This document shows, piece by piece, positions 47,617 through 58,333 of a DNA stretch of 64,000 nucleotides. This stretch comes from Methylobacterium amylolyticum. GTDB taxonomy: Bacteria; Pseudomonadota; Alphaproteobacteria; Rhizobiales; Beijerinckiaceae. Each line of letters starts with the position of its first letter. Within the stretch, counting starts at the first letter, position 1. Location: NCBI RefSeq assembly GCF_030700245.1, contig NZ_JAUYZI010000010.1, positions 81,106-145,105 on the forward strand, given 5' to 3'. The translations under genes and the position numbers were made by a program. The notes below the pieces were generated by a model. It was not told where the DNA came from and did no database searches. It worked only from the letters and a program-made list of their open reading frames with translations.

Positions 47617-47778
47617 GGCCCCGCGCCCGCAATCCGTCCGCCACGAGCCGCTGGCGAGCGCCCGCGCGTTCTGCGACAAACGCGGCATGATCCGGCCCGC
47701 CCGTCCCGCCCCCTCCGCCCGCGCCCCGGGCCGCGCGCGGGCGGGCGTGCGGGCGGGTGTGCGGTCGGGCGCGCCGCG

Positions 47779-50676
<2,898 letters not shown>

Positions 50677-50683
50677 GCCCCGC

Positions 50684-52402
50684 ATGTCGCTCACCACGCG
50701 GATCCTGCTGCTCGTCCTGCTGGCGCTCGCCCCCGCGCTGGTCATCCAGGGCTACAACGAGGTCGCCCTGCGCAAGAGCCGCGACGAGGCGGTGCGCGCC
50801 GACGCGCTCGCCACCGCGCGGGCGGTGGCCGGGGATTTCGCCGGGCTCGTCGATTCCATGCGGCAGGCCCTCGACCTCGTCTCCGAGGACCCCTCCGTGC
50901 GGGCCCGCGACCCGGCCGCCTGCACCGCCTACCTCAGGCGCGCGGACGCGCGGCTGCCGCACGTCATCGTCCTGGCGCTGACCGAGCCCGACGGCACGGT
51001 GATCTGCGACAGCGCCGGCTCGGCGCCGGGCTCCCACACGAACGGCGACCGCGCCTACCACCGCCGCGCGGTGGAGGGCGGCGTCCCGGGCGGCGGCGTC
51101 GTCGTCGGCGGCTACGCGGTCGGCACCGTGACCGGGCGGCCCTCGCTGCACTTCGCCCGGGCGATCCACGGGCCGGACGGCGCGGTGGCGAGCGTGCTCT
51201 CCGCCGGCGTCGACCTCGACTGGCTGTCGGACCACCTGCAGCAATCGGTGCGCCAGCCGAGCACGGCGATGACCATCACCGACCGCGACGGGGTGATCAT
51301 CGCCCGGCGCCCGGACGGGCCGTCCTGGATCGGCCGCCGGATCCCGCCGGAGCGGGAGGCGATGCTGGCCGCGCAGGGGGACGGCGCGCGCGACGACCGG
51401 GGGCTCGACGGGCGGCGGCGGATCATCGCCACCGTGCTGCCGGGCGGCGCGCTCGCGGGGGCGCGGGTGGTGGCCGGGCGCGACCGCGCCGCGGCCTTCG
51501 CCGACATCGACGCCGCCACCCGCCGCGGCCTGGTCCTGATCGCGCTGGGCGTGGGGCTGGCCCTGGCCGCCGCGCTCGTGGCCGGGCGCCTGTTCATCCG
51601 CCGGCCGTTCGAGCGGCTGCTGCGCACCGCCGCGGCGTGGCAGGCGGGGGATCTCACCGCCCGCACCGGCCTCTCCGGCCGGGACGAGTTCGGCCGGCTC
51701 GGGAGCAAGCTCGACGCGATGGCCGGCACCCTCCAGCGCAACGAGGGCGACCTGCGCGCCGAGATCCGCCGGGGCCACGCCCTCCAGGAGCAGCAGGTGA
51801 CGATGCTGCACGAGCTGAACCACCGGGTGAAGAACACCCTGGCCACGGTGCAGGCGCTGGCCCGGCAATCGGCCAAGGACGAGGCGGGGCGGGCGGGCCC
51901 GCAGCTCGAAGCCCGCATCCTCTCCCTGTCGAAGACCCACGACCTCCTGACCCGCGCGGACTGGAGCGGCGCCCCCCTCGCCGAGGTGCTGGAGAACGAG
52001 CTGGCGCCCTACCGGGCCGGCTCCGACCACATCGTCCTCGACGGTCCCGACGTGTCGCTGCCGCCGCGGCACGTGCTGGCGCTCGGCATGACGATCCACG
52101 AGCTGACCACCAACGCGGCGAAGTACGGCGCCCTCTCCGTGCCCGGCGGCCGGGTGGGGGTGACGTGGTCGGTGGCCGGCGCGGGGGCGGGGCGGCGCCT
52201 GCGCCTCGCGTGGCGGGAGAGCGGCGGCCCGCCGGTCGCCCCGCCGACCCGGGCCGGCTTCGGCACGCGGCTGATCGCCGGCGGGGTGCGGCGGGAGCTG
52301 GCGGGGGAGGTCGACCTCGCCTTCGACGCGGCGGGCCTGCGCTGCACCCTCGACGTGCCGCTGGAGCCCGCGCCCGGCGCGATGCTCGCGCCGACCCGGT
52401 AG
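50684..52402 (+). CDS. membrane HWE/HisKA_2-type sensor histidine kinase
   Basis: 572 residues. TM1 is at 6-24, a periplasmic sensor domain (probably dCache-like) at about 30-280, TM2 at 283-302, and a HAMP-like linker at 303-355. The phospho-acceptor is His380 in HELNHRVKNTLATVQALA, and the ATPase core has HELTTNAAKYGALSVPGG, LAWRESGGP and GFGTRLI. The LNHRVKNTL start and WRE motif put it in the HWE/HisKA_2 family of the alphaproteobacterial stress response. It follows the hybrid kinase directly, so they may form a relay. No response regulator gene is adjacent. Confidence 0.9.
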   Translation: MSLTTRILLLVLLALAPALVIQGYNEVALRKSRDEAVRADALATARAVAGDFAGLVDSMRQALDLVSEDPSVRARDPAACTAYLRRADARLPHVIVLALTEPDGTVICDSAGSAPGSHTNGDRAYHRRAVEGGVPGGGVVVGGYAVGTVTGRPSLHFARAIHGPDGAVASVLSAGVDLDWLSDHLQQSVRQPSTAMTITDRDGVIIARRPDGPSWIGRRIPPEREAMLAAQGDGARDDRGLDGRRRIIATVLPGGALAGARVVAGRDRAAAFADIDAATRRGLVLIALGVGLALAAALVAGRLFIRRPFERLLRTAAAWQAGDLTARTGLSGRDEFGRLGSKLDAMAGTLQRNEGDLRAEIRRGHALQEQQVTMLHELNHRVKNTLATVQALARQSAKDEAGRAGPQLEARILSLSKTHDLLTRADWSGAPLAEVLENELAPYRAGSDHIVLDGPDVSLPPRHVLALGMTIHELTTNAAKYGALSVPGGRVGVTWSVAGAGAGRRLRLAWRESGGPPVAPPTRAGFGTRLIAGGVRRELAGEVDLAFDAAGLRCTLDVPLEPAPGAMLAPTR

Positions 52403-52516
52403 GATCCGGGTTCCCGAAGGGCCCCGCCCTTCGGCGGGTTTTCAGGGCAGAGCCCTGAAGCGCGCGGGGCTCCACCCCGCCCCCCGCGAGAGGGCTCGCC
52501 CTCTCGACACCCGGGA
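52403..52516. repeat. palindromic intergenic repeat, family B copy 4
   Basis: Outer ends GATCCGGGTTCCCGAAGGGC and CGACACCCGGGATC, with nested CCCGAAGGGCCCCGCCCTTCGG, CAGGGCAGAGCCCTG and GAGAGGGCTCGCCCTCTC hairpins. It lies after the HWE kinase gene. Confidence 0.9.
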
Positions 52517-52924
52517 TCAGGGGCGCTCGCGTGACACCGGGGCGAAGGCCCCGCCCCGGGCCCGCCACGTCCGCCACGGCTCCAGGTTCGACAGGGCCAT
52601 CCGGCGCGCCCCGAGCCGGCCGAGGACCAGGGCGGCGGCGAGGAAGGGCAGGGCGACGAGGGCCGCCGCCGGCGCCTCCGAGCCGAACGGCACGGCGAGC
52701 AGCTTCACCACGGCGTCGAGCCCGAGGAAGAACACGATCACGAAGATCAGCGGGATCGCCCCGAGGATCGCCACGAGCCGCACGATGGCCCGGAAATTGG
52801 CGTCGGTCTCGACCCGGGCGAGCGTCAGCAGGCCCTCCACGTGGGTCGCGCCGTCGCGCAGGGCCGCGCCGAGGAGGTCCGGGATCGGCGCCTCGCGGGG
52901 CGGGGCTCTGTCGGGGTCGCGCAT
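52517..52924 (-). CDS. small membrane protein (holin/DUF-like)
   Basis: 135 residues with two membrane segments (LVAILGAIPLIFVIVFFLGL and ALVALPFLAAALVLG) after a 45-residue cytosolic N-terminal helix (LGAALRDGATHVEGLLTLAR). The arrangement is like putative actinobacterial-type phage-holin-family or transport-linked small proteins, but it is not diagnostic. ATG 52924 is used. It is convergent with the HWE kinase and next to a toxin-antitoxin pair. Confidence 0.65.
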   Translation of the reverse strand: MRDPDRAPPREAPIPDLLGAALRDGATHVEGLLTLARVETDANFRAIVRLVAILGAIPLIFVIVFFLGLDAVVKLLAVPFGSEAPAAALVALPFLAAALVLGRLGARRMALSNLEPWRTWRARGGAFAPVSRERP

Positions 52925-53082
52925 GGGTCGGGGGCTCCTGCCGGGGGCTCCGGCGGCAACCGCGGGGCGGCCGGGCCGTTCCCGGCGACACGGGGACGGG
53001 GACATGCGAAGGCCATTGCCGCGGCCGCCGCGCGTTCCTACTGTGACCACAAGGGTCATCGTGGCGGTCATGGAGCGGTGCG

Positions 53083-53322
53083 GTGCGCGAGATCCAGCTT
53101 CGGGATGCCAAGGCGACCCTGTCGGCGGTCATCGATCGGGCCAAGCAGGGAAGTCCCTCGCTCATCACGCGCCACGGCCGGCCCGAGGCCGTGCTGCTCA
53201 GCTTCGCGGAGTGGCAGCGGCTCTCCCAGGTCCCGTCCTTCGGCCGCCTGCTCATGGCCGCCCCTGTGGAGCCGGACGACCTGTCCCCGCATCCGGGCGG
53301 CCTCAGAGACGCCGCGCTGTGA
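53083..53322 (+). CDS. Phd/YefM-type antitoxin
   Basis: 79 residues. The conserved opening MREIQLRDAKATLSAVIDRA and the following HGRPEAVLLSFAEWQRL are typical of Phd/YefM antitoxins, which bind DNA with the N-terminus and block the toxin with the C-terminus. GTG 53083 is the start. The VapC-type toxin gene begins four bases after the stop. Autoregulation by the pair is expected. Confidence 0.88.
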   Translation: MREIQLRDAKATLSAVIDRAKQGSPSLITRHGRPEAVLLSFAEWQRLSQVPSFGRLLMAAPVEPDDLSPHPGGLRDAAL

Positions 53323-53326
53323 CGCC

Positions 53327-53773
53327 GTGTACCTCGTCGACACCAACGTCCTCTCCGCCGGTGCACCGACCAAGGCCGTTCCCGCCGCCGACCTGATCGC
53401 CTGGATGGATCGCAACAGCGCCCGCCTGCGCCTCTCGGTGATCACCGTCGCCGAGATCGAGGACGGGATCGCCAAGAGCCGCAGGGAGGGCGCGACCCGG
53501 AAGGCCGAGCGCCTCTCGGCGCGGCTGGAGACCCTGCTGCACCTGTACGGCGCCCAGGTGCTGCCGATCGATCTCCAGATCGCGCGCCAGATCGGCCGGC
53601 TGGCCGACGTGGCCCGGGGCCGGGGGCATGCGCCCGGCCTGGCGGACCTCGCGGTGGCGGCCACGGCCCAGTGCCACGGCTGGACGGTCCTGACCCGCAA
53701 CGTCCGGCATTTCGCGCCCCTCGGCGTCCCGGCGCACGATCCGTTCGAGGCCCTTCCGGCCGACGCCGCGTGA
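53327..53773 (+). CDS. vapC: PIN-domain (VapC-type) toxin
   Basis: 148 residues. The PIN acidic residues are visible: D5 in MYLVDTNVLS, E43 in VITVAEIEDGI and D107 in GLADLAVAATA, with TRNVRHF at 123-129. It should cleave RNA, often tRNA, when freed from the antitoxin. GTG 53327 starts the domain; the gap to the antitoxin is four bases. It is more like FitB-group VapC. No integrase is nearby. Confidence 0.9.
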   Translation: MYLVDTNVLSAGAPTKAVPAADLIAWMDRNSARLRLSVITVAEIEDGIAKSRREGATRKAERLSARLETLLHLYGAQVLPIDLQIARQIGRLADVARGRGHAPGLADLAVAATAQCHGWTVLTRNVRHFAPLGVPAHDPFEALPADAA

Positions 53774-53902
53774 GCGATCGCTGGAGTGGAAAACCTATTC
53801 CGTATCGGATGCTTGAGCGAACGCCTTGACGCGTCGCTTCAGGATCCGCGACGGTTCGGCGCCTCGTGCAGCATCGGGTCAGAGGGATCGGGGTCGTCTC
53901 GG

Positions 53903-53999
53903 TCCATCCTGGCGAGCGACGGCGAAGCAACCCGAGCGCGCCACGTCCGGCGAGGGCGCGCAGCCCTGGATCGCGTCGCCTGCGGCTCGCGGGGACGAA
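53903..53999. repeat. palindromic intergenic repeat, family C copy 3 (diverged)
   Basis: GGTCCATCCTGGCGAGCGAC then GGCGAAGCAACCC on the left; CCCTGGATCGCGTCGCCTGC, GGCTCGCGGGGACGA on the right. It has the same layout as the copies at 32399 and 34524 but is more diverged. It lies between vapC and the end of the dpp operon. Confidence 0.75.
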
Positions 54000-54037
54000 G
54001 CGGGCTGGGGCGACCGGGCGTCCAGCCGGAGGCGGGA

Positions 54038-55039
54038 TCAGAAGAAATCCGCGCGGTCGCGGTGGCAGGCGACCCGGCGGCCGTCGCCGAGGCTGCGCGG
54101 CTCCGGCCGCTCGACCCGGCAGCGGTCGATGACGTGCAGGCAGCGCGGGTGGAAGGCGCAGCCCGAGGGCGGCGCGAGGGGGGAGGGGGGCTCGCCCGGC
54201 AGACCCCGGTAGCGGCGCCGGCCCGGCTCTAGCCGCGGCGTCTGCGCGAGCAGGCTGATCGTGTAGGGGTGGGCGGGCGTGGAGAACAGCGCCTCGGCCG
54301 GCGCCTCCTCGACGATCCGGCCGAGATACATCACCGCCACCCGCGTCGCGACGTGGGCGATCACCCCGAGGTCGTGGCTGACGAACAGGTAGGTCAGGCC
54401 GAGGTCGCGGCGCAGGTCCAGGAACAGGTTGAGCACCTGCGCCTGGATCGACACGTCGAGGGCCGCCACCGACTCGTCGAGCACCAGCATCCGCGGGCGC
54501 ACCGCGAGCGCCCGGGCGATGCCGATGCGGGCGCGCTGGCCGCCGGAGAACTGGTGCGGGTAGCGGCCCATCGCGTCGGCCCCGAGGCTGACCCGGGCGA
54601 GCAGGTCGGCAACGTAGTCCCGCTTCTCCTGCCGCCGCACGAGGCCGTGCGCCACGGGCGCCTCGCCGACGCTGTCGAGGACGGTGAGCCGGGGGTTGAG
54701 CGCGGCGGTGGCGTCCTGGAACACCATCTGCACGGCGAGCCGTTCCGCCCGCCGCTCGGGGGCGGGGAGGGCGGCGAAGTCGCGGCCGCCCCGCAGCATC
54801 CGCCCGGCGCTCGGCGCGTACAGGCCGGCCACCACCCGCGCCAGGGTGGACTTGCCGCAGCCGGACTCCCCGACCAAGCCCACCACCTCGCCCGCCGCCA
54901 CCGCGAGGTCCACCGCCGTCACCGCCCGCACCGTCGCGGGCGGCCGGCGCTCGCCCAGCAGGCGGGCGATCCGCGCGGCGAGCGAGGGGGATCCGCCGAA
55001 TTCCTTCGAGACGGTCTCGAGAGCCACGAGCGCGGTCAC
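54038..55039 (-). CDS. dppF: dipeptide/oligopeptide ABC transporter ATP-binding protein (second)
   Basis: 333 residues. Walker A is GLVGESGCGKSTLARVVAGL, the signature FSGGQRARIGIARAL and Walker B MLVLDESVAALDVSIQ. The Opp/Dpp C-terminal Cys-containing zinc or iron-sulfur-like motif is present (GCAFHPRCLHVIDRCR). It powers peptide import at the inner membrane. GTG 55039 overlaps the dppD stop as GTGA. Note the unusual DESV in place of DEPT in Walker B. It is the last gene of the dpp operon. Confidence 0.93.
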   Translation of the reverse strand: MTALVALETVSKEFGGSPSLAARIARLLGERRPPATVRAVTAVDLAVAAGEVVGLVGESGCGKSTLARVVAGLYAPSAGRMLRGGRDFAALPAPERRAERLAVQMVFQDATAALNPRLTVLDSVGEAPVAHGLVRRQEKRDYVADLLARVSLGADAMGRYPHQFSGGQRARIGIARALAVRPRMLVLDESVAALDVSIQAQVLNLFLDLRRDLGLTYLFVSHDLGVIAHVATRVAVMYLGRIVEEAPAEALFSTPAHPYTISLLAQTPRLEPGRRRYRGLPGEPPSPLAPPSGCAFHPRCLHVIDRCRVERPEPRSLGDGRRVACHRDRADFF

Positions 55040-56013
55040 GCGAGGGCCGCCTCCAGCGGGTAGCGGCACAGGGCCTGCCGGTCGGGCTCCCGCCGGACCA
55101 GGGGCGGCGGGGCGGCGCAGTCGGCCCGCGCCCGGTCGCAGCGGGGGGCGAAGGCGCAGCCCGGCGGGCGCCGGTCGAGCGCGGGAGCGAGGCCGGGGAT
55201 CTGCGCCAGCGGCGCCCCCCGGCGGTTGCGGCTCGGCGCCGAGCCGATCAGCCCGGCGCTGTAGGGGTGGAGCGGCGCCGCGATCACGTCGGCCACCGGG
55301 CCCGCCTCCACCACCCGGCCCGCGTACATGACGAGCAGCCGGTCGGCCAGCCCCGAGACCACCGCGAGGTCGTGGGTGATCCAGATCAGGGCCGTGCCGC
55401 TCTCGGCGCAGAGATCCTGCACCTCGGCGAGGATCTGGGCCTGGATCGTCACGTCGAGGGCGGTGGTCGGCTCGTCGGCGATCAGCAGGGCCGGCCGGTG
55501 CAGCAGCGCGATGGCGATCGCCACCCGCTGGCGCATGCCCCCCGAGAGCTGGTGCGGGTAGGCCGCGAGCCGCGCGTCGGGGGCGGGGATGCCGACCCGC
55601 ACCAGCGCCTCCCGGGCCCGCGCCCGGGCGGCCCGGCGCGAGACCCGCTCGTGGGCGGTGATCGCCTCGACGATCTGGGTCTCGACCCGCAGCACCGGGT
55701 TCAGCGTCGTCATCGGGTCCTGGAAGATCATCGCGAGGCGCCGGCCCCGCAGGGGGCGCAGCTCGGATTCGGGCAGGCCGGCGAGGTCGCGGCCCTCGAA
55801 CAGGATCTCTCCCGACGCGACGCGGCCCGGGGCCTCGATCAGGCCCATCAGGGCGAGGCCGGTGACCGACTTGCCCGAGCCCGACTCGCCGACCAGTCCC
55901 ACCACCTCGCCGCGGGCGACCGCGAGGTCGAGCCCCTCGACGGCCAGATGCTCGCGGCCGCGCTGGGTGAAGCCGACGGAGAGGCCCGCGACGGAGAGGA
56001 CGGGGGCGGTCAT
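55036..56013 (-). CDS. dppD: dipeptide/oligopeptide ABC transporter ATP-binding protein (first)
   Basis: 325 residues. Walker A is [20 protein letters not shown], the signature [15 protein letters not shown] and Walker [17 protein letters not shown], with the C-terminal [15 protein letters not shown] motif. It is the paired ATPase of dppF. ATG 56013 is 169 bases after the dppC stop, and that gap holds a family D palindromic repeat. The gap interrupts the tight coupling seen elsewhere in the operon. Confidence 0.93.
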   Translation of the reverse strand: MTAPVLSVAGLSVGFTQRGREHLAVEGLDLAVARGEVVGLVGESGSGKSVTGLALMGLIEAPGRVASGEILFEGRDLAGLPESELRPLRGRRLAMIFQDPMTTLNPVLRVETQIVEAITAHERVSRRAARARAREALVRVGIPAPDARLAAYPHQLSGGMRQRVAIAIALLHRPALLIADEPTTALDVTIQAQILAEVQDLCAESGTALIWITHDLAVVSGLADRLLVMYAGRVVEAGPVADVIAAPLHPYSAGLIGSAPSRNRRGAPLAQIPGLAPALDRRPPGCAFAPRCDRARADCAAPPPLVRREPDRQALCRYPLEAALA

Positions 56014-56047
56014 CGAAGCCCCCCGCCCGGCCCGATCCCATCCGCGC

Positions 56048-56153
56048 CCTCATCCTGAGGTGCCGCGGAGCGGCCTCGAAGGAGCCCTCCAGAAGCCGCG
56101 CGATCCCTGGAGCCCTCCTTCGAGGGCCGCTGGCGCGGCCACCTCAGGATGAG
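56048..56153. repeat. palindromic repeat, family D copy 2, inside the dpp operon
   Basis: CCCTCATCCTGAGGTGCCGC on the left matches ...CACCTCAGGATGAGG on the right; inner arms are CCTCGAAGGAGCCCTCCA and TGGAGCCCTCCTTCGAGG. It lies between dppC and dppD and would form a long hairpin in their mRNA. Confidence 0.92.
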
Positions 56154-56182
56154 GATGCGGATCGGAGGGGGCGGGAAGTCCC

Positions 56183-57100
56183 TCACGCCGCCAGCCGCGG
56201 GTTGAGCACGTCGCGCAGGCGGTCGCCCACGAGGTTGATCGCCACGATCACGACCACCAGAGCGAGGCCGGGGAACGTCGAGATCCAGTACTTGCCCGAC
56301 AGCAGGTAGTCGTAGCCGTTCTTGATCAGCAGCCCCAGCGAGGGCTCGGTCACCGGCACGCCGACGCCGAGGAAGGACAGGGTGGCCTCCAGCGCGATGG
56401 CGTGGGCGACCTGCATCGTCGCCACGACGATCACCGGCGCGAGGCAGTTCGGCAGCAGGTGGCGGAACAGCAGGCTGGCGCGCGGCAGCGCCAGGGCGCG
56501 CGCCGCCTCCATGTAGTCCCGCCGCCGCTCGACCAGCGCCTGGGCGCGGATGGCCCGGGCGTAGTAGGCCCACTGCACCGCCACCAGGGCGATGATCACC
56601 TTGTCGATCCCCCGCCCGAAGGCGGCGAGCAGCACCAGCGCGATCAGGATCGCCGGGAAGGAGAGCTGGAGGTCGACGAGGCGCATCAGCGCGGCGTCGA
56701 GGCGCCCGCCCGCGTTGGCCGAGAGCACGCCGAGGCAGGCGCCGAGGCTCGCGGCGACCACGGTGGCGGTGAGGCTGACGACGAGCGAGACGCGCAGGCC
56801 GTAGAGGATCGCCGAGAGCATGTCCCGCCCCTGCGCGTCGGTGCCGAGGCGGTAGACCGCGCCCGAGAACCCCTCGCCGCCGGGGGGGAGGGTGGCGTCC
56901 ATCACGTCGAGGCTCGCGAGGTCGTAGGGGTTCTGCGGCGCGATCCAGGGCGCGAAGAGCGCGGCGAGCGCCACCGCGACGAGGACCGCGAGGCCGAGGC
57001 TCGCCCCCGGCGCCCGGAAGAAGGCGCGACCTTGCGCCCGCCAGACCGGCTCGGGCTTCTTCGGGACCGGCTCGGCGGCGACGGCGGGGGCGGCGCTCAC
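56183..57100 (-). CDS. dppC: dipeptide ABC transporter permease
   Basis: 305 residues, inner-membrane permease with about six segments. The family EAA-like loop is EAARALALPRASLLFRHLLP, and the N-terminus (MSAAPAVAAEPVPKKPEPVW) is a polar tail typical of DppC. The start GTG 57100 overlaps the dppB stop as GTGA. It pairs with DppB to form the channel. A palindromic repeat follows before dppD. Confidence 0.93.
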   Translation of the reverse strand: MSAAPAVAAEPVPKKPEPVWRAQGRAFFRAPGASLGLAVLVAVALAALFAPWIAPQNPYDLASLDVMDATLPPGGEGFSGAVYRLGTDAQGRDMLSAILYGLRVSLVVSLTATVVAASLGACLGVLSANAGGRLDAALMRLVDLQLSFPAILIALVLLAAFGRGIDKVIIALVAVQWAYYARAIRAQALVERRRDYMEAARALALPRASLLFRHLLPNCLAPVIVVATMQVAHAIALEATLSFLGVGVPVTEPSLGLLIKNGYDYLLSGKYWISTFPGLALVVVIVAINLVGDRLRDVLNPRLAA

Positions 57101-58074
57101 GTTCCCGCCTCCGCCAGCCGCACCCGCGGGTCGAGGGCGGCGAAGATCAGGTCGATGACGAGGTTGATCGCCACGAACAGGCACACCGTCAGCATCAGGT
57201 AGGCGACGATCACCGGCCGGTCGAGGCGGTTGATCGAGTCGATCAGGAGCTTGCCGATCCCGGGCCACGCGAACACCGTCTCGGTCACCACCGCGAAGGC
57301 GATCATCGAGCCGAACTCCAGGCCGATCACCGTGACCACGGGCAGGAGGATGTTCTTGAGCACGTGCACGCCGACGATCCGGGCGGGGGTGAGCCCCTTG
57401 GCGCGGGCGAAGCGGACGTAGTCCTGGAGCATCGCCTCGCGGGTGCCGGCGCGCGCCAGCCGGATCACCACCGCGAGCTTGAACAGGGCGAGGTTGACCG
57501 CGGGCAGGATCAGGTGGCGCAGGCCGTCGAGGGTCAGGATCGCCAGCGGCACGCCGAGCACGTCCACCGTCCGCCCGCGCCCCCCGGCCGGCAGCCAGCC
57601 GAGCGAGACCGAGAAGATCAGCACCAGCATCAGGCCCTGCCAGAAGTTCGGCAGGGAGAAGGCGAGGATCGAGCCGCCCATGATCGCCTTGCCGGACGCC
57701 TTCTCGGGGCGCAGGCCCGCCCACAGCCCGAGCGGCAGCCCGACCGCCACCGCGAGGACGAGGGCGGTGAGCGCCAGTTCGAGGGTCGCGGGCAGCCGCT
57801 GGAGGATCACCGTCACCGCCGGCTCGTCGTAGACGAACGAGCGGCCGAGGTCGCCGTGCAGCGCCCGCCACGCGAACAGCCCGAACTGCACCCACAGCGG
57901 CTTGTCGAGCCCGAGGCGCGCGGCGATGGCCGCCCGCTCGTCCGGCGTGGCGTCGGGGGCGGCGAGCACGTCCACGGGGTCGGCGATGGCGTAGACGCCG
58001 ACGAACACCAGGGCGGCCATCGCGGCCACCGTCAGCAGCGCCTGGCCGAGGCGCTGGAGGAGGTAGGTCAGCAG
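57097..58074 (-). CDS. dppB: dipeptide ABC transporter permease, start disturbed by repeat
   Basis: About 325 residues from LLTYLLQRLGQALLTVAAMA to ...DPRVRLAEAGT. EAA-like loop: VRFARAKGLTPARIVGVHVLKN. The conserved protein begins where a family A repeat ends, and no ATG, GTG or TTG lies at the expected point. CTG codons (58074 or 58071) would be the only local choices. Otherwise translation starts within the repeat (frame open to ATG 58248), adding an odd tail such as RSKSGLPDFDRRRADLGQ. Boundaries at the 5' end are therefore uncertain. Confidence 0.85.
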   Translation of the reverse strand: MLTYLLQRLGQALLTVAAMAALVFVGVYAIADPVDVLAAPDATPDERAAIAARLGLDKPLWVQFGLFAWRALHGDLGRSFVYDEPAVTVILQRLPATLELALTALVLAVAVGLPLGLWAGLRPEKASGKAIMGGSILAFSLPNFWQGLMLVLIFSVSLGWLPAGGRGRTVDVLGVPLAILTLDGLRHLILPAVNLALFKLAVVIRLARAGTREAMLQDYVRFARAKGLTPARIVGVHVLKNILLPVVTVIGLEFGSMIAFAVVTETVFAWPGIGKLLIDSINRLDRPVIVAYLMLTVCLFVAINLVIDLIFAALDPRVRLAEAGT

Positions 58075-58090
58075 GGGAGGCGCGCCGCCA

Positions 58091-58320
58091 GCCCTCCCCC
58101 CCGACCGATCTCGGGCTTGCCCGAGATCGGCACGCCTCCTGTCGAAGTCGGGCAAGCCCGACTTCGAGCGGGGGAGGGTGGGCCGGCCGTCAGGCCGGGT
58201 CGGGAGAGGGGAGCGCCGCATCCAGAGAGGTCGCGTCGCGTGCCCCATCCTCCAGCGTCGCGCTGCCCCTCTCCCCCCCTGCCACGCAGGGTACCCTCCC
58301 CCGCAGAGGGGGGAGGGAGG
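58091..58320. repeat. palindromic repeat, family A copy 3, at the dppB start
   Basis: Contains CCCTCCCCCCCGACCGATC, an inner hairpin GCCGATCTCGGGC-type pair (GATCTCGGGCTTGCCCGAGATC), GTCGAAGTCGGGCAAGCCCGACTTCG, then the family A arms GGGAGAGGGGAGCG and CCCCTCTCCCCC, ending CGCAGAGGGGGGAGGGAGG. It separates dppA from dppB. Confidence 0.88.
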
Positions 58321-58333
58321 AGAGCGGCCCCCC

